Below are positions 1-6,449 of a DNA stretch of 27,223 bases, piece after piece. The number at the start of each line of letters is the position of its first letter. The first letter of the stretch is position 1. The DNA is from Acidobacteriaceae bacterium UBA1307. GTDB taxonomy: Bacteria > Acidobacteriota > Terriglobia > Terriglobales > Acidobacteriaceae. The notes under the pieces were generated by a model, which was not told where the DNA came from, did not search any database, and saw nothing but the letters and a program-made list of their open reading frames with translations. Location of the stretch: positions 430 to 27,652 of the forward strand of contig DBTV01000052.1 in NCBI GenBank assembly GCA_002307235.1, written 5' to 3'. A program made the position numbers and the translations under genes.

Positions 1-416
1 CGGCTTTCGGTGTAACGCATGGCGGCCGGCGGATCGCCGTCCACCGAGCCAAAGTTGCCCTGGCCGTCCACCAGCGGATAGCGCATGGAGAACGGCTGCG
101 CCAGGCGAACCAGCGTGTCGTAGATCGCCGAGTCTCCGTGCGGATGGTAGACACCCATGGCCTGGCCGACGACCTTGGCGCACTTGGTGAACTTTTTGTT
201 GTACTCCAAGCCCATCTCGCTCATCGTGTAAAGCACACGACGATGCACGGGCTTCAAGCCGTCGCGCACATCGGGCAGCGCGCGGCCGATGATCACCGAC
301 ATCGAGTAATCAAGATAGGAACGGCGCATCTCTTCCTCGATGTTGATCGGGATGAGATTGCCGCCCGGCGGAGTGCCGCCGTCGAGTGGAAGCTGTGGGT
401 TTTTATCGTCTGCCAT
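1..416 (-). CDS. gyrA: DNA gyrase subunit A, N-terminal part (cut by window edge)
   Basis: About 138 N-terminal residues of the type II topoisomerase subunit that breaks and rejoins DNA to introduce negative supercoils. The protein starts MADDKNPQLPLDGG and runs into the conserved winged-helix region with DYSMSVIIGRALPDVRDGLK and the quinolone-resistance region HPHGDSAIYDTLVRLAQ. The Ser and Asp that correspond to E. coli Ser83 and Asp87 are present, so no classical resistance substitution is visible. The catalytic Tyr lies just beyond the end that is visible: the frame is open at position 1. The ATG at 414-416 is the only plausible start; no good ribosome binding site precedes it. The gene is transcribed leftwards out of the window from a likely promoter about 90 nt upstream. 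Identification is secure. Confidence 0.97.
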   Translation of the reverse strand, partial: MADDKNPQLPLDGGTPPGGNLIPINIEEEMRRSYLDYSMSVIIGRALPDVRDGLKPVHRRVLYTMSEMGLEYNKKFTKCAKVVGQAMGVYHPHGDSAIYDTLVRLAQPFSMRYPLVDGQGNFGSVDGDPPAAMRYTES

Positions 417-502
417 GATGATTGGTCGAAGCTTGGCGGAGTGTGGCGGAAGAAATCCGCATCAGGAACAGCATGGGCCGGGTCCCCAAGTCTTCTCCGT
501 TT

Positions 503-532
503 ATTTTACGCGGCGGCCCCGGGTTTCCACAA
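503..532 (-). promoter_or_regulatory. Candidate gyrA promoter
   Basis: Read on the minus strand, TTGTGG (532-527) and TAAAAT (508-503) are separated by 18 bp. This predicts a start of transcription near 496 and a leader of about 80 nt before the gyrA ATG. It rests on motif matching only. Confidence 0.4.
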
Positions 533-627
533 GGAGAATCTTTCGGAATAAGTTATTGTTTTCCTTGAGTTTATCTTGGAAATTCGGGATCGTTTCGCGG
601 CGCGGAGCTGGCGGCGGCCGAGCGGCA

Positions 628-658
628 CAAAAAACAGGTTTTTGGGCCGTTTTCGGCC
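628..658 (-). terminator. Likely terminator of the 711-1811 gene
   Basis: On the minus strand, downstream of the stop at 711, there is a hairpin with arms GGCCG and CGGCC around AAAA (645-658). It is followed by a second weak A/T hairpin ending in a run of six T (628-644). The gap between the GC stem and the T run makes it non-classical. Confidence 0.45.
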
Positions 659-710
659 GGGAAAATAGCGGGGAACCGGCACGGGGCTCTTTCCGTTTAC
701 CGATTTAGAA

Positions 711-1811
711 TCAACGGCTCATAGAAAAAATTGCATGCCAAAGACCGACCAGAAGCTGTGCCGCGACCAGTGTTGCGCCCAGCGCGAAGGCCGCTTGCGG
801 GTGCGCGCCCTCGTAGGCATCGGCAAAGACGCCGGCGACGAAGGTGAGCAGAAAGGGAATCGCCCAAAGCCAAGGTGCGCCAGCACTTGCACCAAATGCA
901 AGAAAAAAGAAGACCATCGCGCAGAGCAGCGGCGTGGTGTTGCCAAAGTAGCGCGAGCGGCGCGTGGCGGCATAGAGCAGCAGCGCGATCCCGGTGGCGA
1001 GGGTAATGCCGATTTCACCCGTGGAGAGGAAGAATTGGCGGGCGGGAGCCAGCGAAAACTGGAAAGAAGTCGGCGCGAACTGGAAGCAACTCCTGCAAAA
1101 ACCGGCGCAAATCCAGTGCAGCAGGAGCGAACCCAGAGCGGCTGCGGCTAAAACCGGAAAGATCGGCTTGCGCCGTCCCTCGCCGACCCAGAGCATGAAG
1201 CCGAGTCCGAGCGCCAGCGTCAAAGCCAGCGCAGCGAGGTGCGCCGTGGCTGCGGCGGCAAAGGTGAGCGTGAGCAGCACGATGCGCGGACGCCATTTGC
1301 GGCGCGGCCCCTGCATGGCGTGGGCGACGCCGATGGCGGTGTAGACGCCGCTGTAGAGGCCGAGCGCGGCCAGAATCTCCGGGTTTGGGGTGGTCGAAAT
1401 CGCCAGAATCGCCGGAGAGGCGCAGTAAAGCGCGATGGCCGTGTAGCCGCCCCGGTTGCCGTAGAGCCGGCGCGAGACCCACCAGAGGCAGCCGCCGAGC
1501 AGCAGGCTTGCGGCCAGAAAGGGCAACCGCAGCAGCAGGCGCGCCAGGGGCGAATCGTGTTCAAAGCTGAGCGCGGCAAGCCGTTCGTCGAGCAGGCCGT
1601 CGCCGAGGGTGTGGCAGGCGCTGGTCTCGGCACCGGTCCAGAGGGCGTGGCCGCAGCGGGCATAGGTGAGCTCGCCCGTGGTGAGCGGACGCCGCAGAAT
1701 GACCCCGAGCCCTTGCACGAGCAGCAGCGCCAGAAAAGCGGCGGCGATACGCTGGGGAAAATTGAAGCGGAAGCGGCGTAGAACTCCGAAACGATGGGTC
1801 ATTGCGCTCAA
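711..1811 (-). CDS. Multi-pass membrane protein, function unknown (GT-C/PMT-like topology)
   Basis: A 366-residue integral membrane protein with roughly nine to ten hydrophobic segments, for example near residues 20-40, 92-112, 122-140, 180-205, 217-235, 265-283, 290-310, 313-330 and 340-360. The first periplasmic loop has TTGELTYARCGHALW, where the acidic residue loosely recalls the first-loop motif of PMT/ArnT-type (GT39/GT83) polyprenyl-sugar glycosyltransferases. The protein is shorter than those families and I see no convincing catalytic set, so a transferase function is only a guess. The start used is TTG at 1811, preceded by AAGGGTG at a suitable distance; an in-frame ATG at 1802 is the alternative. 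It is divergent from the GH43 gene. Confidence 0.7.
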   Translation of the reverse strand: MSAMTHRFGVLRRFRFNFPQRIAAAFLALLLVQGLGVILRRPLTTGELTYARCGHALWTGAETSACHTLGDGLLDERLAALSFEHDSPLARLLLRLPFLAASLLLGGCLWWVSRRLYGNRGGYTAIALYCASPAILAISTTPNPEILAALGLYSGVYTAIGVAHAMQGPRRKWRPRIVLLTLTFAAAATAHLAALALTLALGLGFMLWVGEGRRKPIFPVLAAAALGSLLLHWICAGFCRSCFQFAPTSFQFSLAPARQFFLSTGEIGITLATGIALLLYAATRRSRYFGNTTPLLCAMVFFFLAFGASAGAPWLWAIPFLLTFVAGVFADAYEGAHPQAAFALGATLVAAQLLVGLWHAIFSMSR

Positions 1812-1890
1812 GTCACCCTTAGTGTAAACGCCGGGCGCAGGACGCTTGCGGGGGAAGTGGTTGAAATTCGTCAGCTTGTCATATTGTGGA

Positions 1891-1920
1891 TTGCCGGTGT
1901 TGCGCGGGCCTGCCTATAAT
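1891..1920 (+). promoter_or_regulatory. GH43 gene promoter, predicted leaderless
   Basis: TTGCCG (1891-1896) and a perfect TATAAT (1915-1920) with an 18-bp spacer. Only 8 nt separate the -10 box from the ATG at 1929, and no Shine-Dalgarno sequence is present, so the mRNA should begin at or within a few bases of the start codon. Confidence 0.6.
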
Positions 1921-1928
1921 CGCGGGTC

Positions 1929-3446
1929 ATGCTGACACGTCGTGATTTTGTCGCTCTGAGTGCTGCTTCGGCGCTGGGCCTTGCTTCGGCGCGCCGCCTG
2001 GCCTTTGCCGAAGGCTTTTACCGCAACCCGATTCTGGGGGGCAATCACCCGGATCTGAGTCCGCTGCGTGTGGGCGCGGACTACTACATGACTCATTCGA
2101 GCTTTGATTACGCGCCGGGGCTGTTGGTCTGGCACTCGCGCGATCTGATCAACTGGCGGCCGGTGGCGGCAGCCCTGCACAAGTATGTCGGCATCGTCTG
2201 GGCGCCCTATCTGTGCGAGCACAAGGGGCGATATTTTATTTATTTCCCTGCGAATTACGTGATCAACGTGGTCCATGCCGACCGGCCCGAGGGGCCGTGG
2301 AGCGAGCCGATGGATCTGGGCATTCATGCGATCGATCCGGCGCACATCGCGGAAAATGGGCGAAGGTTTCTGCATGTTTCGGGGGGGCGAGTGGCCGAGC
2401 TGACCGACGACGGGCTGGCCGTGAAGACGCCGCTGCGCAAGGTCTTCGACGCATGGCCGGTGCCTGCGCCGCCGCGCATGGAATGTACCTGCCTGGAAGG
2501 GCCGAAGGTGCTCGAGCACAACGGCTGGTTTTATCTGAATGTGGCGGAGGGGGGAACGGCGGGCCCGGGGACGAGCCATGCCGTGATTTCGGCGCGCAGC
2601 CGCCATGCCGACGGGCCCTGGGAATACTCGCCCTACAACCCGATTGTGCGCACCGGCTCGCGCGAGGATCGCTGGCTTTCGGTGGGTCATGGCCGTCTGG
2701 TGGATACGCCCGGGGGCCGCTGGTATATGACCGTGCATGGCTATGAAAATGGCTATCGCACGCTGGGGCGGCAGGCGCTGTTGCTGCCGATCGAGTGGAC
2801 CGCCGATGGATGGTTCCGCGTGCCGGCCGGCGTTACCGCCGACTCCGCCTTGCCGTTGCCGATTCCGGGCTCATCGCAGCAACCGTTCTTTGATCCATCG
2901 GACGAGTTCACCACGCCGGAACTTGGCTTGCAGTGGAGCTTCTGGCATGAGTTTGATCGCACGCGCTTTACGACGGGCGACGGGGCGTTGCGGCTGAAGG
3001 CGCAGGGAGCCTCGCCACACGAGTCCGCGCCGTTGACGGCCTCTGTCGGCGGCCACAGCTACACGGTCGAGGCCGATGTGGAGATCAGCGAGGGCTGCGA
3101 GGCGGGCCTGATGCTCTTCTACAATCCCGAGCATCAGACCGGGATCATGCTCTCGGAAAAAGAGATGGCGGTGATCTCGCCGGTCTACTCCTTCAAGAGT
3201 CCGGTGAAGGAACATGCGCGGCGGGCGACCCTGCGCCTGGTCAATGACCGCGAGGAGGTCGACTTCTATTACCGGCTGCCGGGCCAGCCCTGGCGGCGCA
3301 TGGAGACCTCGGTGGAGATCTCGGGGATGCACCATAATGTGCTGGGCGGATTTCTGGACATGCGGCCCTCGTTCTACGCCTGTGGACGGGGTGAGGCGAC
3401 GATCCGCCACTTCCGCTACTGGCCGGGCGTCGAAGTTCCGGTATAA
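1929..3446 (+). CDS. Tat-exported glycoside hydrolase family 43 protein
   Basis: A 505-residue glycosidase probably acting on arabinose- or xylose-containing plant polysaccharides outside the cytoplasm. The N-terminus TRRDFVALSAASALGLASA is a twin-arginine signal. Residues about 32-300 form the five-bladed propeller: NHPDLSPL carries the likely catalytic base D42, HAIDPAHI the pKa modulator D136, and CLEGPKV the general acid E190; SVGHGRLV (H254) matches the family's central histidine. Residues about 315-500 are a beta-sandwich C-terminal domain like that of XynB-type beta-xylosidases. Xylosidase, arabinofuranosidase and galactanase activities occur in the family and cannot be told apart here. 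It has its own promoter, is divergent from the membrane protein, and is followed 67 bp later by ruvB. Confidence 0.9.
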   Translation: MLTRRDFVALSAASALGLASARRLAFAEGFYRNPILGGNHPDLSPLRVGADYYMTHSSFDYAPGLLVWHSRDLINWRPVAAALHKYVGIVWAPYLCEHKGRYFIYFPANYVINVVHADRPEGPWSEPMDLGIHAIDPAHIAENGRRFLHVSGGRVAELTDDGLAVKTPLRKVFDAWPVPAPPRMECTCLEGPKVLEHNGWFYLNVAEGGTAGPGTSHAVISARSRHADGPWEYSPYNPIVRTGSREDRWLSVGHGRLVDTPGGRWYMTVHGYENGYRTLGRQALLLPIEWTADGWFRVPAGVTADSALPLPIPGSSQQPFFDPSDEFTTPELGLQWSFWHEFDRTRFTTGDGALRLKAQGASPHESAPLTASVGGHSYTVEADVEISEGCEAGLMLFYNPEHQTGIMLSEKEMAVISPVYSFKSPVKEHARRATLRLVNDREEVDFYYRLPGQPWRRMETSVEISGMHHNVLGGFLDMRPSFYACGRGEATIRHFRYWPGVEVPV

Positions 3447-3457
3447 ATCTTGCGCGA

Positions 3458-3495
3458 GCTCGGGGGGGGCGCGGTTGGCTTGGCGCACCCCGAGC
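3458..3495 (+). terminator. GC-rich hairpin between GH43 gene and ruvB
   Basis: Perfect 8-bp arms GCTCGGGG (3458-3465) and CCCCGAGC (3488-3495), with further pairing inside. It begins 11 nt after the GH43 stop and ends 3 bp before the ruvB -10 box. There is no T run, so it may act as an intrinsic terminator without a tail, an mRNA 3' end stabiliser, or an operator. Confidence 0.45.
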
Positions 3496-3504
3496 CGCTA
3501 CACT
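3475..3504 (+). promoter_or_regulatory. ruvB promoter, predicted leaderless
   Basis: TTGGCT (3475-3480) and TACACT (3499-3504) with an 18-bp spacer, in the context GCTACACT. The GTG start is 9 nt downstream and no strong ribosome binding site is seen. The promoter overlaps the hairpin at 3458-3495. Confidence 0.5.
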
Positions 3505-3513
3505 TGGCTGAGA

Positions 3514-4548
3514 GTGGCCATCAAGGACAATGCGCCGGAACGGCTCGTCAGCGCGGCACGCGCCGACGAGGAGCAGAACTTTGAGCTGAAGCTGCGCCCG
3601 CGCTGGCTGCGCGAATTCATCGGCCAGGCCAAGGCCAAGGAACAGTTGGCGATTGCGCTCGAGGCGGCCAAGTCGCGTGGCGAGGCGCTCGACCACGTGC
3701 TGCTCTTCGGCCCTCCGGGGTTGGGCAAGACCACGCTGGCGACGATCATCGCCAATGAACTCGACGTCGGTTTTCAGCAGACCTCGGGCCCGGCCTTGCA
3801 GATTCAGGGCGACCTGACGGCGATTTTGACCAATCTACATGACCGGCAGGTGCTGTTTCTCGACGAGATTCACCGTATGCAGCCGGTGCTTGAGGAAAAG
3901 CTCTACACGGCGCTCGAGGACTATCAGCTCGACATCATCATCGGGCAAGGTCCGGCGGCGCGTACGCACGTGATGGAGATCAAGCCGTTCACCTTTATCG
4001 GCGCGACGACGCGGCCCGGTCTGCTCAGCTCGCCGCTCCGGGCGCGCTTCGGTATTCTGCTGCGGCTGGAGTTTTATACCGAAGAGGACTTGCAGATTAT
4101 CGTCGCGCGTTCGGCCGAGGTGCTTGACGTGCCGATTGATCATGAGGGCGCGGCGGAGATTGCGCGGCGTTCGCGTGGCACACCGCGTATCGCCAACCGG
4201 CTGCTGCGCCGTGTGCGCGATTATGCGCAGGTGCGCGGCAATGGCACCATCGACCAGCCGACGGCCAGCGCTGCGCTGACCATGCTTGAGGTCGATGCGC
4301 ATGGCTTTGACGAGATTGATCGCAAGCTGATGAAGATCATCATCGAAAAGTATGACGGCGGGCCGGTCGGGCTGGGCACGCTGGCGGCGACGCTTGCCGA
4401 AGAAGAAGATGCGCTCGAAGAGGTCTACGAGCCGTTTTTGATTCAAATCGGATTTCTGGATCGGACCCCGCGCGGCCGCGTGGCGACCCGTCTGGCCTAT
4501 GAGCACTTCGGGTTTCCCATGCCCGGACGCCAGGCGCAGTTATTTTAG
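3514..4548 (+). CDS. ruvB: Holliday junction branch migration ATPase RuvB
   Basis: The 344-residue motor of the RuvAB complex, which drives branch migration at recombination intermediates. Visible AAA+ elements: Walker A GPPGLGKT (66-73), Walker B LFLDEIH (114-120), sensor 1 GATTRPG (163-169), arginine-finger region SSPLRARFG (172-180), sensor 2 RGTPRIANRLLRR (221-233), then the C-terminal winged helix ending RQAQLF. Length matches the family (E. coli 336). The GTG at 3514 (VAIKDNAPERLVS) is chosen because the frame remains open far upstream into the GH43 gene, whereas homology starts here and a -10 box lies just before it. ruvA and ruvC are not adjacent. Identification is secure. Confidence 0.97.
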   Translation: MAIKDNAPERLVSAARADEEQNFELKLRPRWLREFIGQAKAKEQLAIALEAAKSRGEALDHVLLFGPPGLGKTTLATIIANELDVGFQQTSGPALQIQGDLTAILTNLHDRQVLFLDEIHRMQPVLEEKLYTALEDYQLDIIIGQGPAARTHVMEIKPFTFIGATTRPGLLSSPLRARFGILLRLEFYTEEDLQIIVARSAEVLDVPIDHEGAAEIARRSRGTPRIANRLLRRVRDYAQVRGNGTIDQPTASAALTMLEVDAHGFDEIDRKLMKIIIEKYDGGPVGLGTLAATLAEEEDALEEVYEPFLIQIGFLDRTPRGRVATRLAYEHFGFPMPGRQAQLF

Positions 4549-4634
4549 TCATTTGTGACGTTTTCGCTCCATTTTTGGCGGTATGATTCATCTGCGAAGC
4601 CTGAGAAATTGCACTGGCTGAGGAGGTCGATGCG

Positions 4635-5192
4635 ATGGCGTTGACGGAATCTACGATGTTGGAGCTGGGCTCTCTGGCTCCAGACTTTGCCCTGCTGGAC
4701 GTGGTGAGCGGAAAGATCGTTCGTCGCGATGATTTCCGCGAAAAAAAAGGACTGCTCGTCCTTTTTCTCTGTCCACATTGCCCATACGTGAAGCATATCC
4801 AGAAGAGTCTGGCCGAGTTGGGGCGTGATTTTCAGGGTGCGCCGCTGGGCATCGTCGCCATCTGTTCGAACAGTGTGACGGTTTCTCCGGCCGACGACCC
4901 GGAGGAGATCAAAAAACAGGCCGAGGCCGCCGGGTTTGTCTTTCCGTATCTGTTTGACGAACGGCAGACGGTGGCGAAGGAATATCGGGCGGCGTGTACG
5001 CCAGATATCTATCTTTTTGATGGCGATTTCAAGCTGGTCTATCGCGGCCAGTACGATTCGAGCCGGCCGGACAACACGATTCCGGTGACGGGCGAGGATC
5101 TGCGCATGGCGATCAACATGCTGCTCGCGGGCCAGTCCATTCCCACCGAACAGTTTCCGTCCATCGGTTGCAGCATCAAGTGGAAGCAGTAA
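4635..5192 (+). CDS. Thioredoxin-family (AhpC/TSA-like) protein
   Basis: A 185-residue cytoplasmic thioredoxin-fold protein with no signal peptide. The active-site region is LCPHCPYVKH with C46 and C49, the cis-proline is in ACTPDIYLF (P123), and the C-terminus has the motif PSIGCSIKWK with a third cysteine, C179. These are hallmarks of a widespread family annotated only as thioredoxin family protein, probably a peroxidase or disulfide reductase of unknown substrate. Many relatives have NHCP here and so a single Cys; this one has a full CxxC. The ATG at 4635 has AGGAGG (4621-4626) 8 nt upstream, and a possible -10 box TATGAT lies at 4582-4587. It faces galU convergently. Confidence 0.88.
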   Translation: MALTESTMLELGSLAPDFALLDVVSGKIVRRDDFREKKGLLVLFLCPHCPYVKHIQKSLAELGRDFQGAPLGIVAICSNSVTVSPADDPEEIKKQAEAAGFVFPYLFDERQTVAKEYRAACTPDIYLFDGDFKLVYRGQYDSSRPDNTIPVTGEDLRMAINMLLAGQSIPTEQFPSIGCSIKWKQ

Positions 5193-5200
5193 GAGCGCGG

Positions 5201-5236
5201 GGACGAGGCAGGCACACACTGCGTCTGCCTCGTCTT
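5201..5236 (+). terminator. Terminator of the thioredoxin-family gene
   Basis: Perfect 10-bp arms GACGAGGCAG (5202-5211) and CTGCCTCGTC (5225-5234), 13-nt loop, starting 9 nt after the stop codon and followed by only a short TT tail. Confidence 0.6.
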
Positions 5237-5289
5237 GACGCCCCCCGGCAATCTCGTGGGCGACATTCAGTGATGACGACCTGCTAGCT

Positions 5290-5392
5290 TCGCTAACGAC
5301 GCTAACTGGCGAACCTCGCCAACACCGCTAACTTGCCAACGCCGCTAACGTGCTAACGCCGCTAACGTGCTAACACCGCGAACTACGCCAAC
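5290..5392. repeat. Tandem 17-bp repeat array built of GCNAAC half-units
   Basis: Six consecutive units of 17 bp (the last is 18 bp), the two central ones identical: GCCGCTAACGTGCTAAC at 5341-5357 and 5358-5374. Each unit consists of two half-units of 8-9 bp ending in GC[T/G/C]AAC, giving about 12 half-units. The array fills the space between the thioredoxin gene and galU and its right end forms the last codons and stop of galU. The same hexamer word occurs on both sides of the S23 gene at 16432-16794. Confidence 0.9.
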
Positions 5393-6264
5393 GCCGCCAG
5401 TCCCTTCAGGTATGCGCGAAATCTGTCGCCGAACTCGGGCCGCTTGAGTGCGAACTCGACGGTGGCCTGAAGCATGCCGAACTTGTCGCCGGCGTCGAAG
5501 CGTTTGCCTTCAAAGGTGTAGCCGAAGATCTTTTCTTCCTTTAACAGCGCGAGAATGCCGTCGGTGAGCTGGATTTCGCCGCCAGCGCCGGGCGTGGTTT
5601 TTTCAAGCATCGCGAAGATGCCTGGCGAGAGCACGTAGCGGCCGATGATGGCCTGTTGCGAGGGAGCCTCTTCAAACTTGGGCTTCTCGACCATGCCGGT
5701 GCAGTTATAAAGGCGCGGGTTGGTGGGGTTGGCCGAGCCGGCCAGCACGCCGTAGGCGCTGATCGCGGGCCCTTCGATGGTCATGGTGGCCAGCACCGAT
5801 CCCTGTTCTTTTTCGTAGACGTCGATCATCTGCTTGATGCATGGGGTCGTGGCGTCGATGACGTCGTCGGGCAGCAGCACGGCGAAGGGTTCATTGCCGA
5901 CCAACTGCTTGGCGCAGAGCACGGCGTGGCCCAGGCCCTTCGGCTCCTTCTGGCGGACGTAGCTGATGCGGGCCATCGACGCGATGCTGCGCGAAAGGGC
6001 GAGCAGTTCCGTCTTGCCCTTGCGCTCGAGCGTGGCGTCGAGTTCGTAGTTGATGTCGAAGTGGTCTTCCATCGCGCCCTTGCCGCGGCCGGTCACGATG
6101 ATGATGTGTTCAATGCCGCTGGCGATGGCCTCTTCGACGCCGTATTGCAGAATAGGCTTGTCGACAAGAGCAAGCATCTCTTTGGGGATGACTTTGGTTG
6201 CGGGAAGAAAACGGGTGCCGAGGCCTCCGGCGGGGAAGACTGCCGTGCGAACGCGCTGACTCAT
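5383..6264 (-). CDS. galU: UTP-glucose-1-phosphate uridylyltransferase
   Basis: A 293-residue enzyme that makes UDP-glucose from UTP and glucose-1-phosphate for exopolysaccharide, envelope glycan and galactose metabolism. Motifs: nucleotide-binding PAGGLGTRFLPATK (11-24), LPDD metal site (131-134), VEKPK (192-196), GEIQLTDG (229-236) and FEGKRFDAGDK (251-261). Length matches bacterial GalU. The ATG at 6264 is preceded by AAGGAG with 5-nt spacing. The C-terminal residues LAALA and the TAG stop are written by the edge of the tandem repeat array, which suggests that the array has extended into or replaced the original 3' end. Single gene, convergent with the thioredoxin-family gene. Confidence 0.96.
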   Translation of the reverse strand: MSQRVRTAVFPAGGLGTRFLPATKVIPKEMLALVDKPILQYGVEEAIASGIEHIIIVTGRGKGAMEDHFDINYELDATLERKGKTELLALSRSIASMARISYVRQKEPKGLGHAVLCAKQLVGNEPFAVLLPDDVIDATTPCIKQMIDVYEKEQGSVLATMTIEGPAISAYGVLAGSANPTNPRLYNCTGMVEKPKFEEAPSQQAIIGRYVLSPGIFAMLEKTTPGAGGEIQLTDGILALLKEEKIFGYTFEGKRFDAGDKFGMLQATVEFALKRPEFGDRFRAYLKGLAALA

Positions 6265-6348
6265 TCTGGCTCCTTGGGGATGGAATGTGCAGGGATAAAA
6301 TCGATAAATTTGTTGTAGAAAAAACAGCCTATGGCTTGAGAGTACCGC

Positions 6349-6397
6349 AAAAATGAAAAGAAAATCATCCGCACACTCTTTGTACGGATGATTTTCT
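6349..6397 (-). terminator. Terminator downstream of the DUF885 gene
   Basis: Perfect 13-bp inverted repeat: AGAAAATCATCCG (6359-6371) and CGGATGATTTTCT (6385-6397). On the minus strand the stem is followed by TTTTCATTTTT, so it is a good intrinsic terminator for the mfd-DUF885 operon. It sits 85 bp upstream of the galU start. Confidence 0.75.
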
Positions 6398-6449
6398 CAC
6401 AATGTTTTTCTTCTATATGGATGCTCAGGGCGAAGAAACGTTGCCCCGT

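Noticed and set aside
3214..3513. Upstream extension of the ruvB frame into the GH43 gene
   Set aside because: RuvB homology starts at 3514, and the extension overlaps the GH43 C-terminus in another frame.
5290..5392. CRISPR array
   Set aside because: Units are contiguous 17-bp repeats without unique spacers, and no cas gene is present.
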